A stretch of 64,000 nucleotides of DNA. Origin: Moritella sp. F3 (GTDB taxonomy: Bacteria; Pseudomonadota; Gammaproteobacteria; Enterobacterales; Moritellaceae). Made by a program: the position numbers and the translations under genes. The notes beneath the pieces were generated by a model, which searched no databases, was not told the origin of the DNA, and was given only the letters and a program-made list of their open reading frames with translations. Below, piece after piece: positions 48,286 through 57,159 of this stretch (position 1 is the first letter of the stretch; each line of letters begins with the position of its first letter). Where the stretch lies: positions 1-64,000 of the forward strand of contig NZ_BLRL01000017.1 of assembly GCF_015082335.1 (NCBI RefSeq). Reading direction: 5' to 3'.

Positions 48286-49309
48286 TACACACCTCCGCCA
48301 AGTTAGTTTCACCGTCACGTCCAATGAAGCGCACTTCATGCTGTAACTCAACCGCAAAACGCGCCGCCACCGTCGCTTGGATATGTTGCGCAAGCATCAC
48401 AATATCATGTGCTGTTGCCGTGCCAGTATTGACGATGACTAAGGCCTGCTCGGTATGCACTTGCGCCCCACCTCGCTGATAACCTTTGAGATCACATTGA
48501 TCAATCAACCAGCCAGCCGCCAATTTAATCTTATCACCCGCAGAATAATGCGGCATGGTTGGGTTGTTCTCGAAAATCACATCAAATTGCGCTTTATTGA
48601 TGATCGGGTTTTTAAAAAAACTACCCGCATTACCAAGCTTATTCGGATCAGGGAGTTTTTGTTGGCGAGTCAAACAAACCTGCTTAAAGATTGTTAATGC
48701 CGATGCATCCGAGCCTAAATTGGCTAGCGGACCATAATTAATTTTAGCTACCCAAGGTTTCGGTAATCTAATACCCACAGCGGTGATCACTGCTTTATCT
48801 TTAAGCTCACCTTTGAAAATACTATCACGGTAATCAAATTGGCATTCTGCCGATGTATAACGGCGCACCGTTAAGCTTTCAATATCAAGTACATCGACAT
48901 AATCGCAGAAATTTTTCAATTCAACGCCATAGGCACCAATATTTTGTACTGGGGCTGCGCCGACAACACCGGGTATCAGGGCTAAATTCTCTAACCCTGC
49001 ATAGCCTTGCGCCAAGGTCCACTGAACAAATTCATGCCAGTTTTCACCTGCAGCAACATGTAAGCTCACCACGTCATCAATTGATTCATTCACTGTGATA
49101 CCCGTTAAACAAATACGAATAACCAGTCCATTAAAGTCATCACAAAATAATAAATTACTACCGCCACCAAGAATTAATCGCTGAGGAGCTGGGATAGCTA
49201 ATGCTAATTTAAGCTCAGCTAAGGTCGTGACGGTGACAAATTGCGCCGCGTAAGCATCAACACCAAAACTGGTGTAAGGTTTTAAATTATGATTTTTTAG
49301 TATTTGCAT
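48278..49309 (-). CDS. murB: UDP-N-acetylenolpyruvoylglucosamine reductase MurB
   Basis: A 343-residue FAD enzyme that makes UDP-MurNAc for peptidoglycan. Seen: LILGGGSNLLF (FAD), ENLALIPGVVGAAPVQNIGA, YRDSIFK, catalytic Ser in KLGNAGSFFKNP and the C-terminal Glu in HEVRFIG. Length matches E. coli MurB (342). The frame extends to 49399, but ATG 49309 gives the family start (LKPYTSFGVDAYA). No clear ribosome binding site. Confidence 0.95.
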   Translation of the reverse strand: MQILKNHNLKPYTSFGVDAYAAQFVTVTTLAELKLALAIPAPQRLILGGGSNLLFCDDFNGLVIRICLTGITVNESIDDVVSLHVAAGENWHEFVQWTLAQGYAGLENLALIPGVVGAAPVQNIGAYGVELKNFCDYVDVLDIESLTVRRYTSAECQFDYRDSIFKGELKDKAVITAVGIRLPKPWVAKINYGPLANLGSDASALTIFKQVCLTRQQKLPDPNKLGNAGSFFKNPIINKAQFDVIFENNPTMPHYSAGDKIKLAAGWLIDQCDLKGYQRGGAQVHTEQALVIVNTGTATAHDIVMLAQHIQATVAARFAVELQHEVRFIGRDGETNLAEVCNG

Positions 49310-49403
49310 GAAATAATTAGCACTCGTAACGCATGATCCCATGCAGATAGTACCGTGATAATACCGTATCTGTATGCAAAACCGAATAATAAAAGGCAAC
49401 GAG

Positions 49404-49847
49404 ATGCAGTTTCAGTGGTTAAAGAAAATAGAGAATCCGTTAGTTAAACCTTTTTATAAGCAATATCTGCCTTATTCTCGCCCCAACAAAGCCGAGCATA
49501 TCGCCGTTTTAAAAGACAACAATAGCAAAGATAAGAATACCATTGTCGCTTGCGCACGTTTACGTCCTATCGGAGAGTTAACGCTACTCACGGGCATGTT
49601 AGTGTCTCCCGATTATCGTGGCCAGCAACTCGGTCATCAGTTATTACGCGAGATGCGTACTCACTTCATCACCGGTAAAACCTTTACCTTTGCTTTACCC
49701 CACCTTGCCGATTTCTATCATCAGCACGGTTTTGTGCCAACAACGCAGGCACCAAACGACATTCAGCAGCGCTTTTTGGCCTATCAGCAGCAAGGAAAAG
49801 CCCTGCTGCTATTAGGCTTTAATGATTCTAATCAAGCTGACATCTGA
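49404..49847 (+). CDS. GNAT-family N-acetyltransferase
   Basis: A 147-residue acetyltransferase. The acetyl-CoA loop is in GMLVSPDYRGQQLGHQLLRE (RGxxxGxxL) at about residues 64-84, followed by ADFYHQHGFVPT. The substrate is unknown. ATG 49404 has AAGG 7 bp upstream and is better than ATG 49374. It is divergent from murB and 66 bp before aroG. Confidence 0.85.
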   Translation: MQFQWLKKIENPLVKPFYKQYLPYSRPNKAEHIAVLKDNNSKDKNTIVACARLRPIGELTLLTGMLVSPDYRGQQLGHQLLREMRTHFITGKTFTFALPHLADFYHQHGFVPTTQAPNDIQQRFLAYQQQGKALLLLGFNDSNQADI

Positions 49848-49913
49848 TTATCTTTATAATAATATGAAATTACGTTAAGCTGATCACAGCCCATAATTAG
49901 ACTAATAGACATC

Positions 49914-50975
49914 ATGACAATTAAAACAGACGAACTTAGAACTACCTATATCGATCAGGTGATCACTCCAAGTCAACTGATTAAAGAGTTTCCATTATCT
50001 GATAACGCCGCACAGCAACTTATTAATAAACGCCGAGAGATAGAAGCGATTATTGAAGGTAAAGATAAACGCCTGCTGGTTATCATTGGTCCTTGCTCAA
50101 TTCATGATACTAACGCCGCTTTAGATTACGCCCGTCGTCTAAAACCATTGCAAGAGCAATATAAAGATAGCTTAGTGATTGCAATGCGCGTGTACTTTGA
50201 AAAGCCACGTACCATTGTGGGCTGGAAAGGCTTGATCAGCGATCCGGATTTAAACGGTAAATATCAAGCAAACAAAGGTCTACGCTTAGCACGTAAACTA
50301 TTAGTAGATATTACTGAAATCGGTTTACCAATCGCTACCGAATTCTTAGACATGGTTAACGGCCAATACATCGCCGATTTAATCAGCTGGGGCGCAATCG
50401 GTGCTCGTACGACAGAAAGCCAAGTACATCGTGAAATGGCATCTGCTCTATCTTGCCCTGTTGGTTTCAAAAATGGTACTGACGGTAATACGAAAATTGC
50501 CATTGATGCAGTACGCGCAGCTCAAGTACCACATATCTTTTACTCACCAGATAAAGATGGCCTAATGACGGTATACCAAACACACGGTAATCCATTTGGT
50601 CACGTTATTTTACGTGGTGGTAAAACGCCTAACTATGAGCGTTCGCACATTGATACTGCAACTAACGCCTTAACGGATGCGGGCTTAGCACCTTCAGTTG
50701 TGGTAGATTTCAGTCATGGCAACAGCCAAAAGCTTCATACTAATCAGCTACTTGTTGCTGAAGATGTGATGACGCAAATGCGTACTGGCAGCATGCAAAT
50801 TTCAGGTATTATGGCTGAAAGCTTTATCGAAGAAGGTAATCAAGCTGTCGTAGCAGGCGAGCCTCTCGTTTACGGTAAAAGTATTACTGATGCTTGTATC
50901 CACTGGCAAGATACTGAGCAGTTATTAGCTGACCTTGCTCAAGCAGCACGTGATCGTATCGAAATAACAAAATAA
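49914..50975 (+). CDS. aroG: 3-deoxy-7-phosphoheptulonate synthase (class I DAHP synthase)
   Basis: A 353-residue enzyme for the first step of aromatic amino acid synthesis (PEP plus erythrose 4-phosphate). Seen: LLVIIGPCSIHD, MRVYFEKPRTIVGWKGL, SWGAIGARTTESQVHRE, GFKNGTDGN and the metal-site VVDFSHGNSQK. The EFLDM and YGKSITDACI parts are closer to E. coli AroG than AroF, so it is probably the Phe-sensitive type, though which amino acid inhibits it cannot be told. It ends at a strong terminator. Confidence 0.9.
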   Translation: MTIKTDELRTTYIDQVITPSQLIKEFPLSDNAAQQLINKRREIEAIIEGKDKRLLVIIGPCSIHDTNAALDYARRLKPLQEQYKDSLVIAMRVYFEKPRTIVGWKGLISDPDLNGKYQANKGLRLARKLLVDITEIGLPIATEFLDMVNGQYIADLISWGAIGARTTESQVHREMASALSCPVGFKNGTDGNTKIAIDAVRAAQVPHIFYSPDKDGLMTVYQTHGNPFGHVILRGGKTPNYERSHIDTATNALTDAGLAPSVVVDFSHGNSQKLHTNQLLVAEDVMTQMRTGSMQISGIMAESFIEEGNQAVVAGEPLVYGKSITDACIHWQDTEQLLADLAQAARDRIEITK

Positions 50976-50996
50976 CGTTATCGAATAGTGAATACC

Positions 50997-51039
50997 AAAA
51001 AGCCGCGTTACTTCATTACTTGAATTAGCGCGGCTTTTT
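50997..51039. terminator. Bidirectional terminator between aroG and glpX
   Basis: Stem AAAAAGCCGCG/CGCGGCTTTTT with a 21-nt loop, T runs on both strands, 21 bp after aroG and 40 bp before the convergent glpX stop. Confidence 0.9.
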
Positions 51040-51078
51040 ATTATCTTCAATTTACTTAGCTACTGTATATCGAATAGC

Positions 51079-52095
51079 TTAACAGATGATGCTTTGCAGA
51101 TCAGCATCGAAACGATTAAGCATATGCGTAGACTGAATACGACGAATAGTGCCCGACTTACCACGGATAACTAAGGTTTCAGTGGTCACTTGGTTGCCTT
51201 TACGTTGTACACCTTCAACCAAGTCACCTTTGGTAATACCCGTAGCAGCAAAAATAACATTATCGTTTTTAGCTAATCTATCTAACGGTAAAATTTCGCC
51301 TACCACTAAGCCAAGCGCTTCACATCGTGCGATTTCAATCTCACCAGCAGCGCGGTTTTCAGGCGTATCACCTTTCACATCGTGGCGCGCTAATAGTCGC
51401 GCTTGCATATTACCGTCCATCGCGCGTATTGCCGCAGCAGATATAACGCCTTCTGGCGCGCCGCCAACACAATACATCATATCAACTTCACTCTCAGGCA
51501 TGCAGCATAAAATCGACGCTGCAACATCACCATCAGGTAATGCGAATACACGCACACCCATTGCATGCAGCACTTTGATTTTATCGTCATGGCGCGGCTT
51601 AGCTAATGTCACGACCGTTAGTTCGCTAATATCTTTATTTAATGCTTTTGCGACATTACGAACATTGTCTTCAAGCGATAAGTTTAAGTCGATAGCGTTT
51701 TTAGCATCTGGACCTACAACCAATTTTTCCATATACATGTCAGGCGCTTTTAGAAATGCACCTTTCTCACCGACAGCAAGTACAGCAACAGCATTCGATT
51801 GGCCCATCGCAGTCATGCGCGTACCTTCAATCGGATCGACAGCAATATCAACAGCATCAGCGCCAATTATTTTCGTGCCGACTTTCTCACCGATGTAAAG
51901 CATTGGCGCTTCATCAATTTCGCCTTCACCAATAACTATTTCACCGTCAATATCTATCTTATTTAGCATCACTCGCATGGCTTCAACAGCAGCACCATCA
52001 GCAATATTCTTATCACCACGGCCTAGCCATTTATAACCAGCAAGTGCAGCGGCTTCAACGACGCGGGCGAATTCAATGGCAAGTGTACGTTTCAT
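51079..52095 (-). CDS. glpX: Class II fructose-1,6-bisphosphatase GlpX
   Basis: A 338-residue gluconeogenic phosphatase (E. coli 336). Seen: metal and phosphate-site IGEGEIDEAPMLYIGE, VDPIEGTRM, and the substrate-region YCVGGAPEGVISAAAIR. Monocistronic. The 149-bp gap upstream (52096-52244) has nothing recognised. Confidence 0.96.
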   Translation of the reverse strand: MKRTLAIEFARVVEAAALAGYKWLGRGDKNIADGAAVEAMRVMLNKIDIDGEIVIGEGEIDEAPMLYIGEKVGTKIIGADAVDIAVDPIEGTRMTAMGQSNAVAVLAVGEKGAFLKAPDMYMEKLVVGPDAKNAIDLNLSLEDNVRNVAKALNKDISELTVVTLAKPRHDDKIKVLHAMGVRVFALPDGDVAASILCCMPESEVDMMYCVGGAPEGVISAAAIRAMDGNMQARLLARHDVKGDTPENRAAGEIEIARCEALGLVVGEILPLDRLAKNDNVIFAATGITKGDLVEGVQRKGNQVTTETLVIRGKSGTIRRIQSTHMLNRFDADLQSIIC

Positions 52096-52244
52096 TTGTT
52101 AACTCCTATACATAAGTAGGTAAATTTTAAAGCACTACTTATTTAATTACAATTTGAGAGTCGTTATATTTAAACATCTAATATTTAAGATCATGTTTAA
52201 AAATCATATTCAAAGTCATCGCTCCAATACATCAGTATGATGAC

Positions 52245-54158
52245 CTAACTAATAACAACATCTGTTTGTGGGATGCAGCTACACGCCAGTATCTTTTTAG
52301 CCTTTTTACCATCATCAGTGAGAGCATGATCAGCAAGTACCCGCACTTCACCCGATTCTAACGTCACACGACAAACGCCACAGTAACCCGCACGACAATT
52401 ATAAGGGATATTGACGCCATTTTTTTCTGCTTGTTCTAATAATGTCGTTTTGTTATCGCCAATAAAACTAGTATCCCAGCTATCCAATAAGATATTCACC
52501 GGTTTGCCCGGCGTCTCTGAATGTTTATGATCGCCAAAACTTTCAGTAAATTGCTGTTCAGCAGGTACATCAAGCGCCGTTAATGCCGACGTCATCGTGG
52601 CCATAAATGCTTCAGGGCCACAAACATACACAGAGCGATCACTAATATCACGTACCACATCAGCGAGCATTTGCTGATCAATACGCCCTCTCAACCCAGT
52701 CCAAGCACTTTGGCTCGTTTCAGCAGTCAAAGTGAGTACCAAGCGCATATTTGTATGTTGGCGAGTGAGTAACTGCAATTCATCAAGGGCGATCAAGTCT
52801 ACTGCTGTTTTGGCACTGTAAAAGAAGACAATGTCTTTATCACACTCAGTATCGGCATAATAACGCGCCATCGACAACATAGGAGTGATACCACTGCCCG
52901 CTGACAGTAATAGCAATTTTTGCGTTGTCGCGGTAAAGGCATGAAAAGGCCCGCGCGGTGATGACGCGCCTAAGCGGCCGCCAACCGTTAAATTATCATT
53001 CAACCAATTTGATGCTTTACCTTCTGTTACCCGCTTGACGGTAATCGCTAACAAATCAGGTCGGCTTGGCGAAGATGACAAAGTATAGTTGCGCATCACC
53101 AGATCTTGACCAATTTTTAGATTGAGCGTAATAAACTGGCCCGGTTTGTAATTCAATAATGCCGCAGGTTCAACGCGAAAACGAAATGTTTTAGTATCAG
53201 GTGTTTCATCAATAACCGCGACACAACACAATTGCCTTGTTTCGCCTTTGCCCCATAAGGTTTTAGCTTGCTGCTGGGCAGGATGTTTGACTACCGGCTT
53301 GGCTGCTGATGCCATGGGTTGCTGTTTAGGACGATTATCAGCATAAAACTTAGGTTCATGATACTCCAAAACTTCGACGCTATCGCCAAGCTTAATCTCC
53401 GCATCATTATGACTAATTAAATTTTGACCAAAATCAATCCGGCCCTCGCTATCTTTGCGGAATAAATTTAATGTTTGTAACGGTTCTTTATCATCCGCAA
53501 AATTGATTTCGCCTGGGGGCAGTGTCGTAAAAATACAGCGTTCACAAGCTTTAACTAATTCAAATTCAGCATCACCTATTTTTATCCGTTTCCAAGTATC
53601 TTCAGCAAAAGGTTCGCAACCTGTCACGACTAAATTGGTTCTAAATTGGCGCATATCAATCGGTCTGGCGGTACTACGATTCAATTCATCAAGTGACGCT
53701 TGCGAGATTAATAACAGCGGGAAACCATCAGCAAAGCCAACTTGTTTATCAAAATTAGCGACTTTGCGTGACGACTCCTCACCGAAATAAAGTAACTGAC
53801 ATGCCACGCCGAGGAATTTAGTTAACCACAGGTTCATTTCCTCACTACAGCGCTGACCTTTAATGCATGAGTCCCAAACCGTTACATCAGTATAATCTTG
53901 CTGGAGTTCTTTAAATGTGAGGGCTACCGGCGGCATTTTCGGCGCAGAAAGCATGATACCTTGAGAGGACACTTCAATCTTGATGGTCGATATTTTAGGT
54001 TGTGTTCGACCGGTAATAAATTGTCCTTGCATGTCACTAATCATAAAGCGACGGTCATGCTCCAAGCCCATTTCACTCACATGTGATTGGGTTAAGTTAA
54101 TTGCTTTTGCAGACTTTAATGGATAAATAGTCAATCCAGATAGATTTATTTTAGTCAC
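52245..54158 (-). CDS. MOSC domain / ferredoxin reductase / 2Fe-2S ferredoxin fusion
   Basis: A 637-residue cytosolic redox protein. Residues about 1-120: MOSC N-terminal barrel (GLTIYPLKSAKAINLTQS); about 125-265: MOSC (molybdenum cofactor sulfurase C-terminal) domain with SQASLDELN and CERCIFTTL; about 300-540: FAD/NAD(P) reductase with RNYTLSSSP and LLSAGSGITPMLSM; about 550-637: plant-type 2Fe-2S ferredoxin with CRAGYCGVC and a last Cys in ILACSC. It combines E. coli YcbX (MOSC plus ferredoxin) with an Hcr-like reductase and could pass NAD(P)H electrons to Moco-dependent N-hydroxylated compound reduction; this use is inferred from YcbX. Not near other Moco genes except torA further on. 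Confidence 0.9.
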   Translation of the reverse strand: MTKINLSGLTIYPLKSAKAINLTQSHVSEMGLEHDRRFMISDMQGQFITGRTQPKISTIKIEVSSQGIMLSAPKMPPVALTFKELQQDYTDVTVWDSCIKGQRCSEEMNLWLTKFLGVACQLLYFGEESSRKVANFDKQVGFADGFPLLLISQASLDELNRSTARPIDMRQFRTNLVVTGCEPFAEDTWKRIKIGDAEFELVKACERCIFTTLPPGEINFADDKEPLQTLNLFRKDSEGRIDFGQNLISHNDAEIKLGDSVEVLEYHEPKFYADNRPKQQPMASAAKPVVKHPAQQQAKTLWGKGETRQLCCVAVIDETPDTKTFRFRVEPAALLNYKPGQFITLNLKIGQDLVMRNYTLSSSPSRPDLLAITVKRVTEGKASNWLNDNLTVGGRLGASSPRGPFHAFTATTQKLLLLSAGSGITPMLSMARYYADTECDKDIVFFYSAKTAVDLIALDELQLLTRQHTNMRLVLTLTAETSQSAWTGLRGRIDQQMLADVVRDISDRSVYVCGPEAFMATMTSALTALDVPAEQQFTESFGDHKHSETPGKPVNILLDSWDTSFIGDNKTTLLEQAEKNGVNIPYNCRAGYCGVCRVTLESGEVRVLADHALTDDGKKAKKILACSCIPQTDVVIS

Positions 54159-54204
54159 GAATTAATTCCCTTACTGTAACGACGCTTGCACTTTCAGATG
54201 CCGC

Positions 54205-54849
54205 TCATGCAACTGAAAGTGCAATAAAATACTGAGCAAGATAATAGCTTACAATAATAACGCCATAAGCACTATGGAACTGTTTTTTAAATCGATCGAA
54301 TGCCAGTGTCGCATCTGAAAACAAAAACACAATGGCACCAATAAAGGCATACAGGCTGGCTGAACTCTCTAGATTAAAGTAACGCTCACCACTGACCCAG
54401 GCCATCACCACAATAATACTCATATACACCAAGACTGGTGCTTTCATTTCCGCGAGAGAGGACCACAATATGGTTAAATACAATATTGCGATAATCATTA
54501 AAGGCGCGATCAACGTCCAGGTATAAGTCATCTCAAACTGCATAGAAAAAGCAACGATGTAAGCTACATGGGCGACTAAAAAACTTAATAAGCCGGGGAT
54601 AAATCGATCTTTGGGGAGCATCAGGAAGATGTCACCTAAGGTCGACAACAACAGCCCCAGTAAGATAAACCAAACATAATCACTGAGCGCTGGGGATAGA
54701 TGCCAACATAACGCCACAATAGCGAGTGTAGTGACAGGCTTGAATACATAGAACAACCACTTTTGCTCTTTATAAGCGCCATATAAATGCAGTAAAGCAC
54801 ACACAAAGATACCCAGCGTACTTGTTATTAGCGTCGTTGTAACGTCCAT
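54205..54849 (-). CDS. YhhN/TMEM86-family membrane protein (lysoplasmalogenase-like)
   Basis: A 214-residue protein with about eight hydrophobic segments. The YhhN signature includes FKPVTTLAIVAL and the acid residue pair in STLGDIFLMLPKDRFIPGL. Animal members hydrolyse lysoplasmalogen; bacterial roles are unclear. It may be co-transcribed with the MOSC fusion gene 46 bp downstream. Confidence 0.85.
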   Translation of the reverse strand: MDVTTTLITSTLGIFVCALLHLYGAYKEQKWLFYVFKPVTTLAIVALCWHLSPALSDYVWFILLGLLLSTLGDIFLMLPKDRFIPGLLSFLVAHVAYIVAFSMQFEMTYTWTLIAPLMIIAILYLTILWSSLAEMKAPVLVYMSIIVVMAWVSGERYFNLESSASLYAFIGAIVFLFSDATLAFDRFKKQFHSAYGVIIVSYYLAQYFIALSVA

Positions 54850-55058
54850 TTTGACTCTTCCATCGTATTGAATAAATGCTCAATACTGAGTCATTTTCAT
54901 CGCTATATACAAGTATTAAAACGCTATAACTGTGCGCAAGTTAACAATTATATACATAACAACCTGTAATATTAATGAAATGGTAGACAGAAATTAGCGA
55001 ATTAGACTAGTTTATTCACTCATAAAGCGGCTAATAAACACTGATGGAGATTATTATC

Positions 55059-55205
55059 ATGGAACAGCAACAAGCATTACAAAATCACCTTATCGCTATT
55101 GAAATGTATATTTGCCACTTAGGTAAAACATTTGAAGAAGCGTGTGAGGAACTGAACCTAGATATTACTGATCAACTTGCGCTAAAAAGCATGATGGTAG
55201 CCTAA
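55059..55205 (+). CDS. Small 48-residue protein, function unknown
   Basis: The ORF MEQQQALQNH...SMMVA is 48 residues, acidic, mostly helical (Gln, Glu and Leu rich), with two Cys. GGAG lies 9 bp before ATG 55059; an in-frame ATG at 55044 would add five residues. It stands alone between a YhhN gene and a convergent kinase gene. No family recognised. Good start signal and sensible amino acid use favour a real gene, but nothing proves expression. Confidence 0.55.
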   Translation: MEQQQALQNHLIAIEMYICHLGKTFEEACEELNLDITDQLALKSMMVA

Positions 55206-55271
55206 CCTAGCGCCACTTTATTATTTACCGATAGTGATCATTATTTGCTAACAGTAACTAAAGCCTAACCG

Positions 55272-56882
55272 TTACTCTTCGCTCGCCACATTATATTTTT
55301 TGTTAATTGGCTGCACGACATTCGCTTGTGATGCACCAAAGCCTAATACCCTCACGCTTTCATCAGTCAAAGCCTGCTTAGAGATCGGCTTGCTAATACA
55401 GCCCTCTATTGCTGCTTGTTCGTATTTGCCAAGGTTAAATTCAAACGGCTCCTCGGTTAGCGCTATGATGGGTGTTTTCTTATTACTTGAATCGCCAGAC
55501 CGGATCAATTTGATTGTTGCCAAAGCATCTTCACCGTGCACTTGCATATAAATAAGATCAAATTGATGTGTTTGAACCAGCTCTAAACTCTCGATTCCCG
55601 AATTGGCGGTCACAACCTGCATATGCAATTGATTTAGAGTCTGCTGTAACACAACACGATTAATTTTATGATTTTCGACCAGCAAAACCTTAAGGCCGAT
55701 TAATTTAGCTAATACCAGATCACTGCGCCCAACAATATGCTGAGCCCGTAAAGGGTAAACACGCGGCAGGCTCAGATTGATCGTGAATTTGGCGCCTTCG
55801 CCTAACGTACTATCAACCTGTAGTGTCCCCTGCATTAAATTAATCAATCGCGAACAAATGACCAAACTTAATCCTCCGCTAGGTACCTCACTGGTTTTAT
55901 GGGGATGTGATAAATCATCGGCATCAAATAGGCGTGATAATTTGGTCACCGGTATACCAATACCGGTATCATTAACAGTAAAGACAAGGTCTGTCAGTTC
56001 AGGGTTATCACCATTGATACCACGCACTTGCAATTCAACAAAACCACGGTCAGTAAATTTCAATGCATTCACAACTAAATTGACCAGAACCTGTTGTAGT
56101 CGAGTCGGATCTCCAATATAAAATCGATGTAAATCTTCAGGATAATCCAGACTAAAACGGACGCGTAAATTATGATGCGCCAAGGGACGCAGAGATGTAT
56201 ATACCTGATCAAGAATTTCTAACAAGTCAAAGCATTCCTCGCTTAACTCTAAATTACCAGATTCTATTTTTGAATAATCAGCAACATTGTTCAACAGCAT
56301 CAACATGTGACTTGCTGATTGCTTCATTAATTTTAAATATTCTACTGATTTCGTATTTTGTGGCATTTCACATAGCAACTCCGCTGTACCCAAAATACTG
56401 CTTAAAGGCGTTCTAATATCATTACTTAAACTATCGACAAACTGCTGCTTAGTTTGCCCTGAAAACGGTTTATTTACCTGCGCGAGTGCTGATTTCTCAA
56501 GCTCTTTGTTCAGTAAATTAATTAATCCATCGAGCTCTACATAAGGAGAGCACAAAGAGGTTGTATGATTTTCTTTCTCATCAATGGCTTGCTGACATCC
56601 AGCTTGCAGCATTGCCAATGGCTTTTTGACCAGTCTATTCATGACCAGTTTCGAGATGAACAAGCACATGAGCAATAATGGGAGGGTGATCCATAATAAA
56701 TTAAGCTTTAGTGACGTTAATGCGGCAACTTGTGCTGGGTTAACTTGTTGGCTTGTTACCTCTACAGCGATAAACATCCCCGTCACCATTATCACTAACA
56801 TAAATAATAATAATGTGCGTATTTTGTTATATAAGGAATACTGTAACACTACCTTATTTAAATCGACCTTGATTGCTCGCAT
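55272..56882 (-). CDS. Hybrid histidine kinase-like protein lacking both phosphoacceptors
   Basis: A 536-residue inner-membrane protein: two membrane helices (about 22-44 and 62-80), dimerisation helix, HATPase-like domain (about 260-370) and C-terminal receiver (about 390-515). The H-box reads SLSNDIRTPLSSILG with Asn154 where the phosphorylated His normally stands. The receiver has IYMQVHGEDAL with Gln447 in place of the phosphorylated Asp. The N-box NLVVNALKF and DTGIGIP are kept, but the G2 box is SGGLSL instead of GTGLGL. It is probably a pseudokinase that binds ATP or partners. The frame is long and intact, which argues against simple decay. Codon AAT for Asn154 is read directly at 56421-56423. 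Confidence 0.85.
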   Translation of the reverse strand: MRAIKVDLNKVVLQYSLYNKIRTLLLFMLVIMVTGMFIAVEVTSQQVNPAQVAALTSLKLNLLWITLPLLLMCLFISKLVMNRLVKKPLAMLQAGCQQAIDEKENHTTSLCSPYVELDGLINLLNKELEKSALAQVNKPFSGQTKQQFVDSLSNDIRTPLSSILGTAELLCEMPQNTKSVEYLKLMKQSASHMLMLLNNVADYSKIESGNLELSEECFDLLEILDQVYTSLRPLAHHNLRVRFSLDYPEDLHRFYIGDPTRLQQVLVNLVVNALKFTDRGFVELQVRGINGDNPELTDLVFTVNDTGIGIPVTKLSRLFDADDLSHPHKTSEVPSGGLSLVICSRLINLMQGTLQVDSTLGEGAKFTINLSLPRVYPLRAQHIVGRSDLVLAKLIGLKVLLVENHKINRVVLQQTLNQLHMQVVTANSGIESLELVQTHQFDLIYMQVHGEDALATIKLIRSGDSSNKKTPIIALTEEPFEFNLGKYEQAAIEGCISKPISKQALTDESVRVLGFGASQANVVQPINKKYNVASEE

Positions 56883-57159
56883 AACCCATATATCCTTATT
56901 ACTTGCTATGTAATAAATTTAGTTAACATTAAAAAAATTGCCTAACTATCTAATATATTTTCGCTTTAATTCAATGAACAACGGCTTTTAAAGAGGATAA
57001 TGGTTTATTTCTGCTAGTCAGTTCTATTTATGCTGTACAATAGTAAACATCGACTAGAAAAATGTGGTTGGAATTTTGGCTATGCTCCTATATAGTTCCT
57101 GCCCCAGAAATGCTTTCTAGCAATTATATTTATTCAATTCTATTTAAGAGGTAGCTTCT

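Noticed and set aside
51149..51898. A 249-codon plus-strand frame opposite glpX.
   Set aside because: It lies wholly antisense to a well-supported gene, has unlikely composition and no start signal.
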